A stretch of 64,000 bases of DNA from an uncultured Sphingomonadales bacterium (GCA_903821685.1 CAIJLW010000084.1:1-64000); one strand, 5' to 3'. Shown: positions 43,184-52,097, counted from the first letter of the stretch. Notes: a model not told the origin generated them from the sequence alone. Numbers and translations are program-made.

Positions 43184-45007
43184 TCACTCCACTGTAACGG
43201 ACTTGGCCAAATTGCGGGGTTGGTCAACATCCGTGCCCTTGGCGCACGCCACATGATAAGCAAGCAACTGGACGGGCACGGCATAGACCAAGGGCACAAT
43301 AAGCGGATGGACGGTCGGCATTTCTATAGTGGCGAGGCAGCCTTCGCCGGCTTCGGCAATCCCTTCGGCATCGGAAATCAACACAACCTTGCCGCCCCGC
43401 GCCATGACTTCTTGCATGTTGCTAACGGTTTTTTCGAACAACGGTCCACTTGGCGCGAGAACGATGACGGGCACCGCTTCGTCGATTAAAGCGATTGGTC
43501 CATGCTTCATTTCGCCTGAGGCATAGCCCTCGGCGTGAATGTAGCTGATTTCCTTCAGCTTCAACGCGCCTTCCATCGCCAACGGATAGTCCGGGCCACG
43601 GCCAAGATAGAGCACGTCGCGCGCGGGCGCGATCAAATGCGCCATAGCGGCAATGTCATCATCATGTGCCAGAGCGGCGTTGAGCGCGGCTGGCGCCTCA
43701 ATAAGATGCCGGACGATTGCGCGCTCTTCCTCCGCGCTCAACTTGCCTTTAACGAGCGCCAGATGTGCTGCCAGCGCGGCGAGAACCGCAAGTTGGCAGG
43801 TGAACGCTTTGGTCGACGCAACACCGATTTCGGGGCCAGCATGCGTGGGCAGCAAAAGGTCCGCTTCGCGCGCCATGCTGGACGTCGGCACGTTGACGAC
43901 AACCGCGATAGTCTGGCCATTTTCCTTGCAGTGGCGCAAGGCCGCCAGCGTATCTGCGGTCTCGCCCGATTGGGATATGAACAGCGCAAGGCCGCCTTCC
44001 TCCAACACGGGGTCGCGGTACCGAAACTCCGATGCCACATCGATATCGACGGGCACACGGGCAAAGGTTTCGAACCAGTATTTTGCGACCATGCCGGCAT
44101 AATAGCTGGTTCCGCAGGCAACTATGGTGATACGCTTCACCCCCGCCAAGTCAAAATCCATCTGCGGCAAGGCAACGGTTTGCTCAAGCGGGCGAATGTA
44201 GCTGGAAAGTGTTTGCGCGACCACAATGGGCTGCTCAAAAATCTCTTTCTGCATATAATGGCGGTAATTGCCCTTTTCGATTTGCGCGGCGGACACACCC
44301 GAGGTGGTGACTTCGCGTTCTACCGGATGGTTGTCCTTGTCAAAAATTTGTGCGCCGTCGCGTGCGACAATCACCCAGTCGCCTTCCTCCAGATAAGCGA
44401 TTTTTTGTGTCAGTGGCGCAAGGGCAAGTGCGTCGGAACCCAAAAAAGTTTCGCCATCGCCATAGCCCACAACCAATGGACTGCCCAGCCGTGCGCCGAT
44501 CAGGAAATCCGGGAACTGCCGAAACGCAATCGCCAGCGCAAATGCACCACGCAGGCGGGGAAGCACGGCCTTGACGGCATCAGCGGGGGCATGGCCAGCT
44601 TCAACCTGTTCAGAAACCAGATGCGCCACAACCTCGGTATCGGTATCGCTTTCAAACGTCCGCCCGCGCGCGGTGAGTTCATTGCGCAACTGTTTGAAAT
44701 TTTCGATGATGCCGTTGTGGACCAAAGCCACTTCGCCGGTTGCATGCGGATGCGCGTTGCTTGTGGTTGGCGCGCCATGTGTAGCCCAACGGGTATGTGC
44801 GATACCTATATTACCCGCCGCATGATCGGTCTTGAGCACGTTGACGAGGTTGGCCAACTTGCCCTCCGCGCGGCGGCGGACGAGTTGGCCGTCAAATACG
44901 GTGCAGACACCGGCACTGTCATAGCCGCGATATTCCATTCGCTTCAGCCCATCGACCAGCCGATCCGACACAGGTGATTTGCCAACAATTCCAATAATGC
45001 CGCACAT
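43184..45007 (-). CDS. glmS: Glutamine-fructose-6-phosphate aminotransferase (isomerizing)
   Basis: Makes glucosamine-6-phosphate, the first step to UDP-GlcNAc. The 607-residue protein has N-terminal glutaminase with Cys2 nucleophile (MCGIIGIVG), the Asn-Gly oxyanion region GHTRWATHG-type (IAHTRWATHGAPT), and two SIS sugar-phosphate domains (about 290-430 and 460-600; SQSGETADTLAAL, KAFTCQ). The C-terminus ends PRNLAKSVTVE, the invariant family end. In one cluster with glmU and a hexapeptide transferase. Confidence 0.97.
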   Translation of the reverse strand: MCGIIGIVGKSPVSDRLVDGLKRMEYRGYDSAGVCTVFDGQLVRRRAEGKLANLVNVLKTDHAAGNIGIAHTRWATHGAPTTSNAHPHATGEVALVHNGIIENFKQLRNELTARGRTFESDTDTEVVAHLVSEQVEAGHAPADAVKAVLPRLRGAFALAIAFRQFPDFLIGARLGSPLVVGYGDGETFLGSDALALAPLTQKIAYLEEGDWVIVARDGAQIFDKDNHPVEREVTTSGVSAAQIEKGNYRHYMQKEIFEQPIVVAQTLSSYIRPLEQTVALPQMDFDLAGVKRITIVACGTSYYAGMVAKYWFETFARVPVDIDVASEFRYRDPVLEEGGLALFISQSGETADTLAALRHCKENGQTIAVVVNVPTSSMAREADLLLPTHAGPEIGVASTKAFTCQLAVLAALAAHLALVKGKLSAEEERAIVRHLIEAPAALNAALAHDDDIAAMAHLIAPARDVLYLGRGPDYPLAMEGALKLKEISYIHAEGYASGEMKHGPIALIDEAVPVIVLAPSGPLFEKTVSNMQEVMARGGKVVLISDAEGIAEAGEGCLATIEMPTVHPLIVPLVYAVPVQLLAYHVACAKGTDVDQPRNLAKSVTVE

Positions 45008-45205
45008 TTATTTTGTTTCCCAATCTGCTTTGTAAGGGACCCTAATACCCGGCATCTCTGCACGGAAATCCTTGGTGTTTCGGGTAATAAGGATTGCACC
45101 GTTCACCTGCGCTGTAACAAGGATGTAGGCATCCATCAGCTTCATCGGTGACCGATACCTTATGTCTGCCGCAGCAGCGGCAATCCGGGCATCTATTTCT
45201 ACCAC
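45008..45205 (-). pseudogene. 5'-truncated PIN-domain (VapC-type) toxin remnant
   Basis: The frame contains VEIDARIAAAAADIRYRSPMKLMDAYILVTAQ then GAILITRNTKDFRAEMPGIRVPY, the second half of a PIN ribonuclease: the conserved Asp in MDAYILVTA and the ITRNTKDF acidic motif are kept. The N-terminal part with the first metal-binding Asp and the middle Glu is absent, and no antitoxin gene is adjacent. It overlaps the end of the hexapeptide transferase gene by seven bases, with PIN-like sequence reaching about 20 bases further into it. The stop abuts the glmS start. Confidence 0.7.
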
Positions 45206-45810
45206 TTCGAAAGATGAAATTGTTCGTTGAAGGATGCAGACTCCAATAATGCGCTAGGCGCAACAACGGCGTTAGCTCCAATCCGGCTTCCATCGCCAAC
45301 CAACGCGCCAAATTTGCTTACGCCAGTGTCAATCACCTGTCCACGGTAGGCAATCCTAATATTGCGACCTTCCAACTCGTTTCGGTAATTTGCAATAATT
45401 GCCCCGGCTTCGATGTTAACATCAGCGCCAATAATTGAATCCCCTACGAAGTTCATATGCGCGAGCTTCGACCCTGCGAACATGACCGTGGTTTTAAGTT
45501 CAGACGCCGGCCCGATTATACAATCCCGTTCGAGATACGCCCCGCCTCGCAAATAAGCGCCAGCAGCGATGAAGCAATTGGGCCCAATGATTGCGGGTCC
45601 TTTGACAACAGCGCCCGCAACAATCCTCGCGGAGTGATGGACTGCTACCCCGTCGACGCGCTGATATGAAGAGTCGAGACCAGCAATTTGCTGCCTAAGC
45701 AATTCCTCAATGTTGCCGATGAAGTGCCACGGCGCCTGATCGTTATCTGCAAAGCTGAAGGTGCGCCAAGGCTCAATGAAGGAGGATGTTAGTCCTTTGA
45801 CATCAAGCAC
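45199..45810 (-). CDS. Left-handed beta-helix transferase (GlmU C-domain-like)
   Basis: A 203-residue hexapeptide-repeat protein. A short N-terminal segment (WHFIGNIEELLRQQ) is followed by repeats resembling the acetyltransferase half of GlmU and related nucleotidyltransferases: VVKGPAIIGPNCFIAAGAYLRGGAYLERDCIIGPASELKTT, then LAHMNFVGDSIIGADVNIEAGAIIANYRNE. The GAIIANYRNE motif matches GlmU acetyl-CoA region GTI(T)CNYDG loosely. GTG start three bases after the glmU stop with GGGGAAG upstream. The last ~10 residues appear fused to PIN remnant sequence. Sugar acetylation is inferred, substrate unknown. Confidence 0.8.
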   Translation of the reverse strand: MLDVKGLTSSFIEPWRTFSFADNDQAPWHFIGNIEELLRQQIAGLDSSYQRVDGVAVHHSARIVAGAVVKGPAIIGPNCFIAAGAYLRGGAYLERDCIIGPASELKTTVMFAGSKLAHMNFVGDSIIGADVNIEAGAIIANYRNELEGRNIRIAYRGQVIDTGVSKFGALVGDGSRIGANAVVAPSALLESASFNEQFHLSKW

Positions 45811-45813
45811 CTT

Positions 45814-47157
45814 TCACTTCCCCTCTTTCTTCTTCCGCATCGCGTCACGGAAGCGGTCCGCCCAGCCGGGCTTAACCAATTGTTCGGCGCGGACCATGCG
45901 GAGTTCGCCGTCGGCTACGTCGCGGGATACGGCGCTGCCTGCGGCCACAATCGCGTCACGGCCGATTTTCACCGGAGCGATGAGCGCGCTGTTGCTGCCG
46001 ATGAACGCGCCTGCGCCAATCACCGTCTGATATTTGAAATAGCCGTCATAATTGCAGGTGATGGTGCCAGCGCCAATGTTCGCGCCGGCACCTATGGTTG
46101 CATCGCCCAGATAGGTCAGATGGTTGGCCTTAGCGCCCTTGCCCAGATGGGCTTTTTTGGTTTCGACGAAATTGCCGATCTTTGCCTTTTCCTCCAGCAC
46201 CGTTCCGGGCCGCAATCGCGCAAAGGGGCCGACTTCGCAACCCTCACCGATATTCGCGCCTTCAATATGGCTGTTTGCCCGGATTTTTACATTGTCGGCT
46301 ATGCTGACGCCAGGGCCAAAAAAGACATTGGGCTCGATCAGGACATCGCGGCCAAGCTGCGTATCCCACGCAAACCAGACGGTTTCGGGGGCAATTAAAG
46401 TTGCGCCATCATCCATGGCCTGCGTCCTGCGGCGGCGTTGCCAAGCCTGTTCCATCTCCGCCAATTGCGCGCGGCTGTTGATGCCCGCCACGTTGTAGGG
46501 TTCGGTGGTGACGGCTACGCAAATCCGCCCGTCTTCGCTAGCTATGTTGACGATATCGGTGAGATAATATTCTTTCTGCGCATTGTCGTTCGTAACGCGA
46601 TTGAGAAGCGGGAACAGGTCGCACGCTTTGACCGCCATCAGGCCGGAATTGGACAGTTTCACCGCTTTTTCCGCTTCGGTGGCGTCCTTCTGTTCGACCA
46701 TTTTGATGATGCGGCCATCTTCGACGATTACGCGGCCATAGCCCGTTGGATCTTCTGGCTCGAACGCCAACACGACCACCGCCGGCGCATCAGGCGCGTT
46801 TAACCTCTCTACCAATGCCAGCATCGTCGCCGTCGGCACGAAGGGCACGTCGCCATAGAGAATGAGGATATCGCCTGCAAAGCCCTCCAAAGCCTCATGT
46901 GCCTGCTGTACCGCATGCCCAGTACCAAATTGCGGTTCTTGCACCGCAAGCTCTGCTGAGCCTGCCAGAGCGGCTTCCAGTTGCTCTTTGCCGCTACCAA
47001 CAACCACAACCTTTTTGGTCGGGCTCAAGGCATCGACCGAAGCCATCAGGTGCATCAGCATTGGCCGGTCCGCGATGGGGTGCAGCACCTTGTGCAGGTC
47101 GGATTTCATGCGCGTGCCTTTGCCCGCGGCGAGGATTATGGCGGCTAATTCGGTCAT
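45814..47157 (-). CDS. glmU: Bifunctional UDP-GlcNAc pyrophosphorylase / GlcN-1-P acetyltransferase
   Basis: Acetylates glucosamine-1-P and uridylates it to UDP-GlcNAc for peptidoglycan and LPS. The ~447-residue protein has the N-terminal uridyltransferase motif LAAGKGTRMKSDLHKVLHP, the QEPQFGTGHAVQQA and YGDVPF loops, and a C-terminal beta-helix with LRPGTVLEEKAKIGNFVETKKAHLGKGAKANHL and TITCNYDG. GGAGATGCTC precedes the ATG at 47157. Same-strand cluster with glmS, as is common. Confidence 0.96.
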   Translation of the reverse strand: MTELAAIILAAGKGTRMKSDLHKVLHPIADRPMLMHLMASVDALSPTKKVVVVGSGKEQLEAALAGSAELAVQEPQFGTGHAVQQAHEALEGFAGDILILYGDVPFVPTATMLALVERLNAPDAPAVVVLAFEPEDPTGYGRVIVEDGRIIKMVEQKDATEAEKAVKLSNSGLMAVKACDLFPLLNRVTNDNAQKEYYLTDIVNIASEDGRICVAVTTEPYNVAGINSRAQLAEMEQAWQRRRRTQAMDDGATLIAPETVWFAWDTQLGRDVLIEPNVFFGPGVSIADNVKIRANSHIEGANIGEGCEVGPFARLRPGTVLEEKAKIGNFVETKKAHLGKGAKANHLTYLGDATIGAGANIGAGTITCNYDGYFKYQTVIGAGAFIGSNSALIAPVKIGRDAIVAAGSAVSRDVADGELRMVRAEQLVKPGWADRFRDAMRKKKEGK

Positions 47158-47323
47158 GAGCATCTCCATGCCAGCAAATTGTTGCGGTTTCCAGAACTTG
47201 CAGCCAAGAGCATTGTAATTATTCCCGTTCGTGTCGATCCCGGTCGATACAGGATGGAAAGCATATGCAATTTTAGTGTCCTGCTTTCACTCGGCACTAA
47301 TGGATTATGAAGGAGTTTTGAGT

Positions 47324-47998
47324 TTGGATTTTCCTTTCGACATCATCGGCTTTGACCTTGATGGCACCTTGATCGACACCAGCGGCGATTTAACGGCTGC
47401 GGTGAACCATGTGCTGGAAAGCGTTGGTAGACCAATGCTTTCCTCCGATACCGTGAAGCAGCATATTGGCGGCGGGGCGAAACTCATGCTGCAACAGGGG
47501 CTTGAGGCAACAGGCGGCATCCCCGATAATGATTTCAAACCACTGTATCGCCAGATGCTTGCTTACTACGAAGCGAACGTCTCGGAACACAGCCGTCCGT
47601 TTGATGGCGCGCTGGCGTTGTTGGATGCGCTCGACAATATGGGTGTGCGTTATGCCGTCGTGACCAACAAATTTGAGAGCCTTGCTGTCAAATTGCTGAC
47701 TGACTTGAATCTAGCGGACCGTATGGGATGCATCTTGGGCGCAGATACTTTGGGTAAAGAAAATGCCAAGCCGTCCGGCGCACCAATCTTTGAAATGATT
47801 AAGCGCTGTGGCGGAGGCCGGGCGGCTTATGTCGGTGACTCAATCTATGATGTCATGGCGGCGAAGAATGCCAGCGTTCCAAGCGTGGCGGTCAGCTTTG
47901 GTTTTTTACATGGTCCGGTAGAGGACATGGGGGCAGACGCAATCATTGACCATTTTGACGAGCTTTTGGGGTGTCTTAGACAATTGGGATCGAATTAG
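47324..47998 (+). CDS. gph: Phosphoglycolate phosphatase (HAD superfamily)
   Basis: A ~224-residue HAD phosphatase that removes phosphate from 2-phosphoglycolate formed in DNA repair. Motif I DIIGFDLDGTLIDTSGDL, motif II VVTNKFES, motif III Lys in GKENAKPSGAPI and motif IV YVGDSIYDVMAA are intact with a helical cap between. TTG 47324 is favoured as start (AAGGAG eight bases upstream); TTG 47318 and ATG 47300 are alternatives. Divergent from glmU. Confidence 0.92.
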   Translation: MDFPFDIIGFDLDGTLIDTSGDLTAAVNHVLESVGRPMLSSDTVKQHIGGGAKLMLQQGLEATGGIPDNDFKPLYRQMLAYYEANVSEHSRPFDGALALLDALDNMGVRYAVVTNKFESLAVKLLTDLNLADRMGCILGADTLGKENAKPSGAPIFEMIKRCGGGRAAYVGDSIYDVMAAKNASVPSVAVSFGFLHGPVEDMGADAIIDHFDELLGCLRQLGSN

Positions 47999-48185
47999 TG
48001 CGCGCAGTGGCCTAGAGGGGGCGGCGTTTATGTTCCTAGCACCCGCGCATATCCGACGTGGAAGACCGCATTATTCCATTGGCGTTGCTTGCATGTCAAA
48101 GCTGGGTCTATATGCGGGACAACCTAGCTAGGAATGCCTAAAACGGGTTTTGGCATCACGGGCGGAATTGAAGCAGGCAGACACA

Positions 48186-49427
48186 GTGATCAGTTGGTTA
48201 TCTCCCCGCATTCTTATTGCTTTTGCTTTTGCATTTGTCGGAGCTGTCTTTGCAGGCCAAATGGCTGGCGCGGCAGAACGCATCCTCGTTGTTTTTGTCT
48301 CGATGCTCATCGCATTGTTTGTTGCGGCGAACCCCGATGATCACGATGATGCGCCCTCAGACGTCCTGAATGCCTCTACTGACAATACGCAGCAGATGCC
48401 AGCGCTTAGTTCGCACCCGCAGTTGCAATCGTTCATTGATGCCTCCGCTGATGCCATATTGATGGTCGAAAACGCCCGGGTCACGGCCGCCAACCAAGTT
48501 GCACTGCGTCTCTTGGGCGGCAATATCGTTGGTCAGAATGTGCGTATGGCCTTTCGCCATGCTGGGGCCATTGAACGGTTATCGGATCCTGATGCAAATC
48601 ATAGCGGACACCCGATCCGGTTGACCGGAATTGGCCAGAAGAACCAGCTATGGGATATGCGCATTCAGACGATGGGGCCCGCTCAAAAAATCGTGTTCCT
48701 CGCTGATCGCAGCGGGACGCAGGCGGCTGAAAAAATGCGCGTCGATTTTGTGGCCAATGCCAGCCACGAACTGCTGACCCCATTGGCTGCGATCAAGGGC
48801 TTTATCGAAACGCTGGATGACCCGGCCGCAGGTGAAGATGCGGCAACGCGCAGTCGATTTTTGGGTATCATGGCCACGGAAACCAACCGGATGCAGGCGC
48901 TGGTGCGCGACCTAATGTCGCTTAGCCGGATTGAGGCCGAGAAATATGATCCACCCCAAACGCCCGTCGACTTCGCAAGCATCATCATGGAAACTGTTGA
49001 CCATCTGCGTAACAGCCAAAAGGATCGCGGCGCGGATATCGCAGTCGATGTCACCTCTGATTTGCCTCCAGTCATGGGGGATGTGGGGCAGTTGCGCCAA
49101 TTAGCGAGTAACATATTGAACAATTCGATGAAGTACGGCCACGCGGGAACGCCGGTCTCGGTCTCCCTAACGCCTTCTAAATCAGGTGCGATGATTAACT
49201 TCGCTGTAACGGATGTCGGCGACGGTATCGCGCCGGAACATTTGCCGCGTCTGACGGAACGTTTCTATCGCGTCGATTCAGGACGGAGCCGCTTGGTAGG
49301 CGGAACCGGACTTGGCCTAAGTCTGGTCAAACATATTGTTGACCGCCACCGCGGGCATCTGGAAATTCGCAGCATATTGAGCAAGGGAACTACAGTGTCG
49401 ATTTTGTTACCCGTTGCGCACAGTTGA
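48186..49427 (+). CDS. phoR: Phosphate sensor histidine kinase PhoR
   Basis: A ~413-residue sensor kinase: two N-terminal membrane helices, a PAS-like region (about 85-180), HisKA with the phosphoacceptor His194 in DFVANASHELLTPLAAIKG, and an HATPase domain with N-box NILNNSMKYGHAG, G1 VTDVGDGIAPEHL and G2 GGTGLGLSLVKHIV. Unusually the H-box reads HELLTPL instead of the near-universal HELRTPL. GTG 48186 is a likely start; TTG 48150 and 48168 are possible. Ends immediately before a Pho-like box and the pst operon. Confidence 0.93.
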   Translation: MISWLSPRILIAFAFAFVGAVFAGQMAGAAERILVVFVSMLIALFVAANPDDHDDAPSDVLNASTDNTQQMPALSSHPQLQSFIDASADAILMVENARVTAANQVALRLLGGNIVGQNVRMAFRHAGAIERLSDPDANHSGHPIRLTGIGQKNQLWDMRIQTMGPAQKIVFLADRSGTQAAEKMRVDFVANASHELLTPLAAIKGFIETLDDPAAGEDAATRSRFLGIMATETNRMQALVRDLMSLSRIEAEKYDPPQTPVDFASIIMETVDHLRNSQKDRGADIAVDVTSDLPPVMGDVGQLRQLASNILNNSMKYGHAGTPVSVSLTPSKSGAMINFAVTDVGDGIAPEHLPRLTERFYRVDSGRSRLVGGTGLGLSLVKHIVDRHRGHLEIRSILSKGTTVSILLPVAHS

Positions 49428-49445
49428 TCGTAACATTATCGTAAT
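49428..49445 (+). promoter_or_regulatory. Pho-box-like direct repeat before pstS
   Basis: TCGTAAC-ATTA-TCGTAAT: two 7-base direct repeats with a 4-base spacer, the format of the PhoB box, starting at the base after the phoR stop and about 90 bases before pstS. Confidence 0.65.
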
Positions 49446-49533
49446 ACAAGAGTCATGTATCATCCACGGGGTAGGCCTATGTGCTGCCTCAAATATAGTT
49501 CAAAACGCAAAAATCCATTACGAGGACTGCAAT

Positions 49534-50586
49534 ATGATGAAGAAAATTTCGCTCATGGCCATAAGCGCGCTCCCGCTTTCGGCATGTAATGACCAAGCCA
49601 GCACTGGTGGAGCCGCCGGCGGGTCGCGTCAGGAAATCCGCATAGTCGGCTCCTCAACGGTATTTCCCTTCGCAAAGGCAGCGTCCGAAGCATTTGCAAA
49701 GGCAGATGCGTCGCGCAAATCGCCTGTCCTTGAATCCAACGGAACTGGCGGCGGTATTGAACAATTCTGCAAAGGTGTCGGCGCAGAAAGCCCGGACATC
49801 GCCAACGCATCGCGTCGTATGAAAAAAAGCGAATTTGAAAATTGCCAGAAGAATGGCGTTAAGGATATAATCGAAGTTCAAGTGGGCATTGACGGCCTTG
49901 CGCTTGCAGAGTCGAACATGGGGGCCAAATTCGCGCTTACAACAGCCGACGTGTATAAAGCGCTTGCCGCCAATCCGTTTGGGAAGCCGCAGACCGCAAA
50001 GCTTTGGTCCGACGTCAACCCTGCGCTCCCAAAACTGCCAATTTCTGTTTATGGCCCGCCCACGACATCGGGCACGCGCGATTCCTTTCATGAATTGATC
50101 ATGGAAGTCGGTTGCAAGACCGACGCAGCGATGAAGGCTTTGAAAGAAACCAACGAAAGCAAATATACAGCAATCTGTACTGAAGTGCGAAGCGATGGCG
50201 CTTTCAAGGAACAGGGCGAAAACGATAATCTGATCGTACAGAAGCTGTCCTCCAACCCTGATATGATCGGTATTTTCGGCTATAGCTATATGGAAGAAAA
50301 TGCATCCAAGGTGCACGGCATTCAGATGAATGGCGTAAGCCCAACGACCGCAACGATCTCGGATGGTAGCTACCCTGGCGCGCGCAAGATGTTCATCTAT
50401 GTGAAAAAGGCGCACATCGACAAAATCCCGGGCATTAAGGATTTCGTGCTTGAATTCCTCAAGGGCGGTGCTGTCGGCGGATATCTTACAAAATTGGGAA
50501 TGATTGCATCCAGCGATGCAGACTATAGGTCCGCGACGGAAGCTGCAAACAGCCTCACCGTCATGACAGGCACAGATTTGAAATAA
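49534..50586 (+). CDS. pstS: Phosphate ABC transporter substrate-binding protein
   Basis: A 350-residue high-affinity phosphate binder. Lipoprotein signal with lipobox LSAC (Cys about 18), then the PstS fold: IRIVGSSTVFPFA (phosphate-binding loop), LESNGTGGGIEQFCKGVG, ISVYGPPTTSGTRDSFHEL (second loop) and the C-terminal domain. It delivers phosphate to PstCAB in the inner membrane. ATG 49534 (or 49537) follows a GAGGA. Probably PhoB-activated through the upstream box; a strong hairpin follows it before pstC. Confidence 0.95.
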   Translation: MMKKISLMAISALPLSACNDQASTGGAAGGSRQEIRIVGSSTVFPFAKAASEAFAKADASRKSPVLESNGTGGGIEQFCKGVGAESPDIANASRRMKKSEFENCQKNGVKDIIEVQVGIDGLALAESNMGAKFALTTADVYKALAANPFGKPQTAKLWSDVNPALPKLPISVYGPPTTSGTRDSFHELIMEVGCKTDAAMKALKETNESKYTAICTEVRSDGAFKEQGENDNLIVQKLSSNPDMIGIFGYSYMEENASKVHGIQMNGVSPTTATISDGSYPGARKMFIYVKKAHIDKIPGIKDFVLEFLKGGAVGGYLTKLGMIASSDADYRSATEAANSLTVMTGTDLK

Positions 50587-50611
50587 ATCTGCAACAATGA
50601 TGGCGTCTATA

Positions 50612-50656
50612 GGCCCGGATCGAATCTCCGTTGGATCCAGGCCCACGCTGTTTTTT
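50612..50656 (+). terminator. Hairpin between pstS and pstC (partial terminator)
   Basis: Ten-base arms GGCCCGGATC / GATCCAGGCC with nine pairs and one mismatch, followed eight bases later by TTTTTT. Placed between the binding-protein and permease genes, it would lower pstCAB expression relative to pstS. Confidence 0.6.
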
Positions 50657-50696
50657 GGGTTTATGACGGCTATTGGATTATTCACTCCAGGGGGGC

Positions 50697-52097
50697 ATGG
50701 TTAAGTTTATGACTGGAACGGCATTGCTCTTCCTCGTCCTTGGTCTCGGCCTTGTCGGCTGGATGTCTGGCCGTGCGCGCGCTGCTGCATTTGTGCGCAT
50801 CGCAAAGGGTGGCCCACGCGGCACCGTAAACAGCTTGCCTTATTATCACGGTTGGTTTGTCGCGATTTGCGCGATCGCTCCGGCTCTTGCCTTCATGTTC
50901 GTCTGGCAGGCAATTTCACCGTCACTGGTTACCAACATGGTGCTGTCAGCGCCTGCTGCTGCAGACTTACCGCAAGAAACTTTCGCGCGTGCCGCTATCC
51001 TGTCGGAAGCGCGGGCTATCGCTCAAGGGTTTCATACCACCGCGTTTCAGGAAGGGAGCGAAAAGCTTGTTTCCTTGTACAGAAACGCACTGTCTTATTA
51101 CCAATGGATTGGCGTTGCCGCGACGCTCTCCCTGCTGTTTGCAGGTGGCGCTTTTGCCTTTACACGCATCAAGCCAGATTTCCGCGCACGCGGCAAAGTA
51201 GAACGCGTCGTCATGTTCGGTTTGCTGGTTGCATCACTGATTGCAATCCTTACGACGCTTGGCATTTTCGCGTCATTAATCTTTGAATCCTGGCGCTTCT
51301 TCGCGATGGTTTCGCCGTTTGAATTCCTGTTTGGAACCGACTGGAATCCGAAATCGACAGTTACGCCGGGTGCCTACAATGGCTATGGGGCCATCCCCTT
51401 ATTCTGGGGCACGATTTTTATCGGCGCGATTATCGCGATGATAGTCGCCATTCCGTTGGGGTTGATGAGCGCCATTTTCCTCACGCAATATGCATCTGCA
51501 AACGTCCGCAAATGGATGAAACCCATTCTGGAAATCCTCGCCGGCGTTCCCACCGTCGTCTACGGATATTTCGCAGCATTAACCGTGGCCCCTGCCATTC
51601 GTGACTTTGCGGTGATGCTTGGCGTCAGCAACGCAGCATCGGATAATGCGTTGGCGGCTGGCATTGTCATGGGCGTCATGATCATTCCCCTGGTATCTTC
51701 TATGTCCGACGACAGCATTGCCGCTGTTCCCAACGCAATGCGCGACGGAAGTCTCGCAATGGGTGCGACAAAAAGCGAGACGATCAAGCAGGTGCTTTTA
51801 CCAGCCGCATTGCCGGGGGTGGTAGGCGGGGTATTGTTGGCAGTAAGCCGGGCCATTGGCGAGACCATGATCGTGGTCATGGCGGCTGGCTACACCGCCA
51901 ATCTTACCGCTAATCCTTTTGATACAATTTCTACCGTCACCGTTCAGATTGTCGCACTTTTAACGGGTGATCAGGATTTCGCTAGCCCGCACACCCTTGC
52001 TGCGTTTGCACTGGGGCTCGCTCTGTTCGTGACCACATTCTTCCTGAATTATGTGGCGCTGCGGGTCGTGAAAAAATATCGGGAAGCTTATGAATAA
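50697..52097 (+). CDS. pstC: Phosphate ABC transporter permease PstC
   Basis: A ~466-residue inner-membrane permease. An N-terminal extension of about 180 residues with extra helices precedes the six-helix ABC core. The EAA-type loop is seen around AMGATKSETIKQVLLPAALPGVVGG. The extended N-terminus is usual for alphaproteobacterial PstC. Start ATG 50697 next to GGGGGG; ATG 50709 is an alternative. Overlaps pstA by eight bases. Confidence 0.93.
   Translation: MVKFMTGTALLFLVLGLGLVGWMSGRARAAAFVRIAKGGPRGTVNSLPYYHGWFVAICAIAPALAFMFVWQAISPSLVTNMVLSAPAAADLPQETFARAAILSEARAIAQGFHTTAFQEGSEKLVSLYRNALSYYQWIGVAATLSLLFAGGAFAFTRIKPDFRARGKVERVVMFGLLVASLIAILTTLGIFASLIFESWRFFAMVSPFEFLFGTDWNPKSTVTPGAYNGYGAIPLFWGTIFIGAIIAMIVAIPLGLMSAIFLTQYASANVRKWMKPILEILAGVPTVVYGYFAALTVAPAIRDFAVMLGVSNAASDNALAAGIVMGVMIIPLVSSMSDDSIAAVPNAMRDGSLAMGATKSETIKQVLLPAALPGVVGGVLLAVSRAIGETMIVVMAAGYTANLTANPFDTISTVTVQIVALLTGDQDFASPHTLAAFALGLALFVTTFFLNYVALRVVKKYREAYE

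Noticed and set aside
43053-43256. 67-codon frame containing NHSTVTDLAKL
   Set aside because: This phrase is the reverse reading of the conserved glmS 3' end (LAKSVTVE) and recurs in databases as a false protein.
43535-44977. 480-codon plus-strand frame opposite glmS
   Set aside because: Exactly antisense to the highly conserved glmS; Cys/Arg/His-rich composition without any fold or ribosome site. A shadow frame.
45008-45205. PIN frame as a complete small toxin
   Set aside because: It lacks the first half of the PIN domain and an antitoxin partner, so it is described as a remnant.
49654-50685. 343-codon minus-strand frame opposite pstS
   Set aside because: Overlaps pstS fully; Cys/Phe/Ile-rich nonsense-like product.
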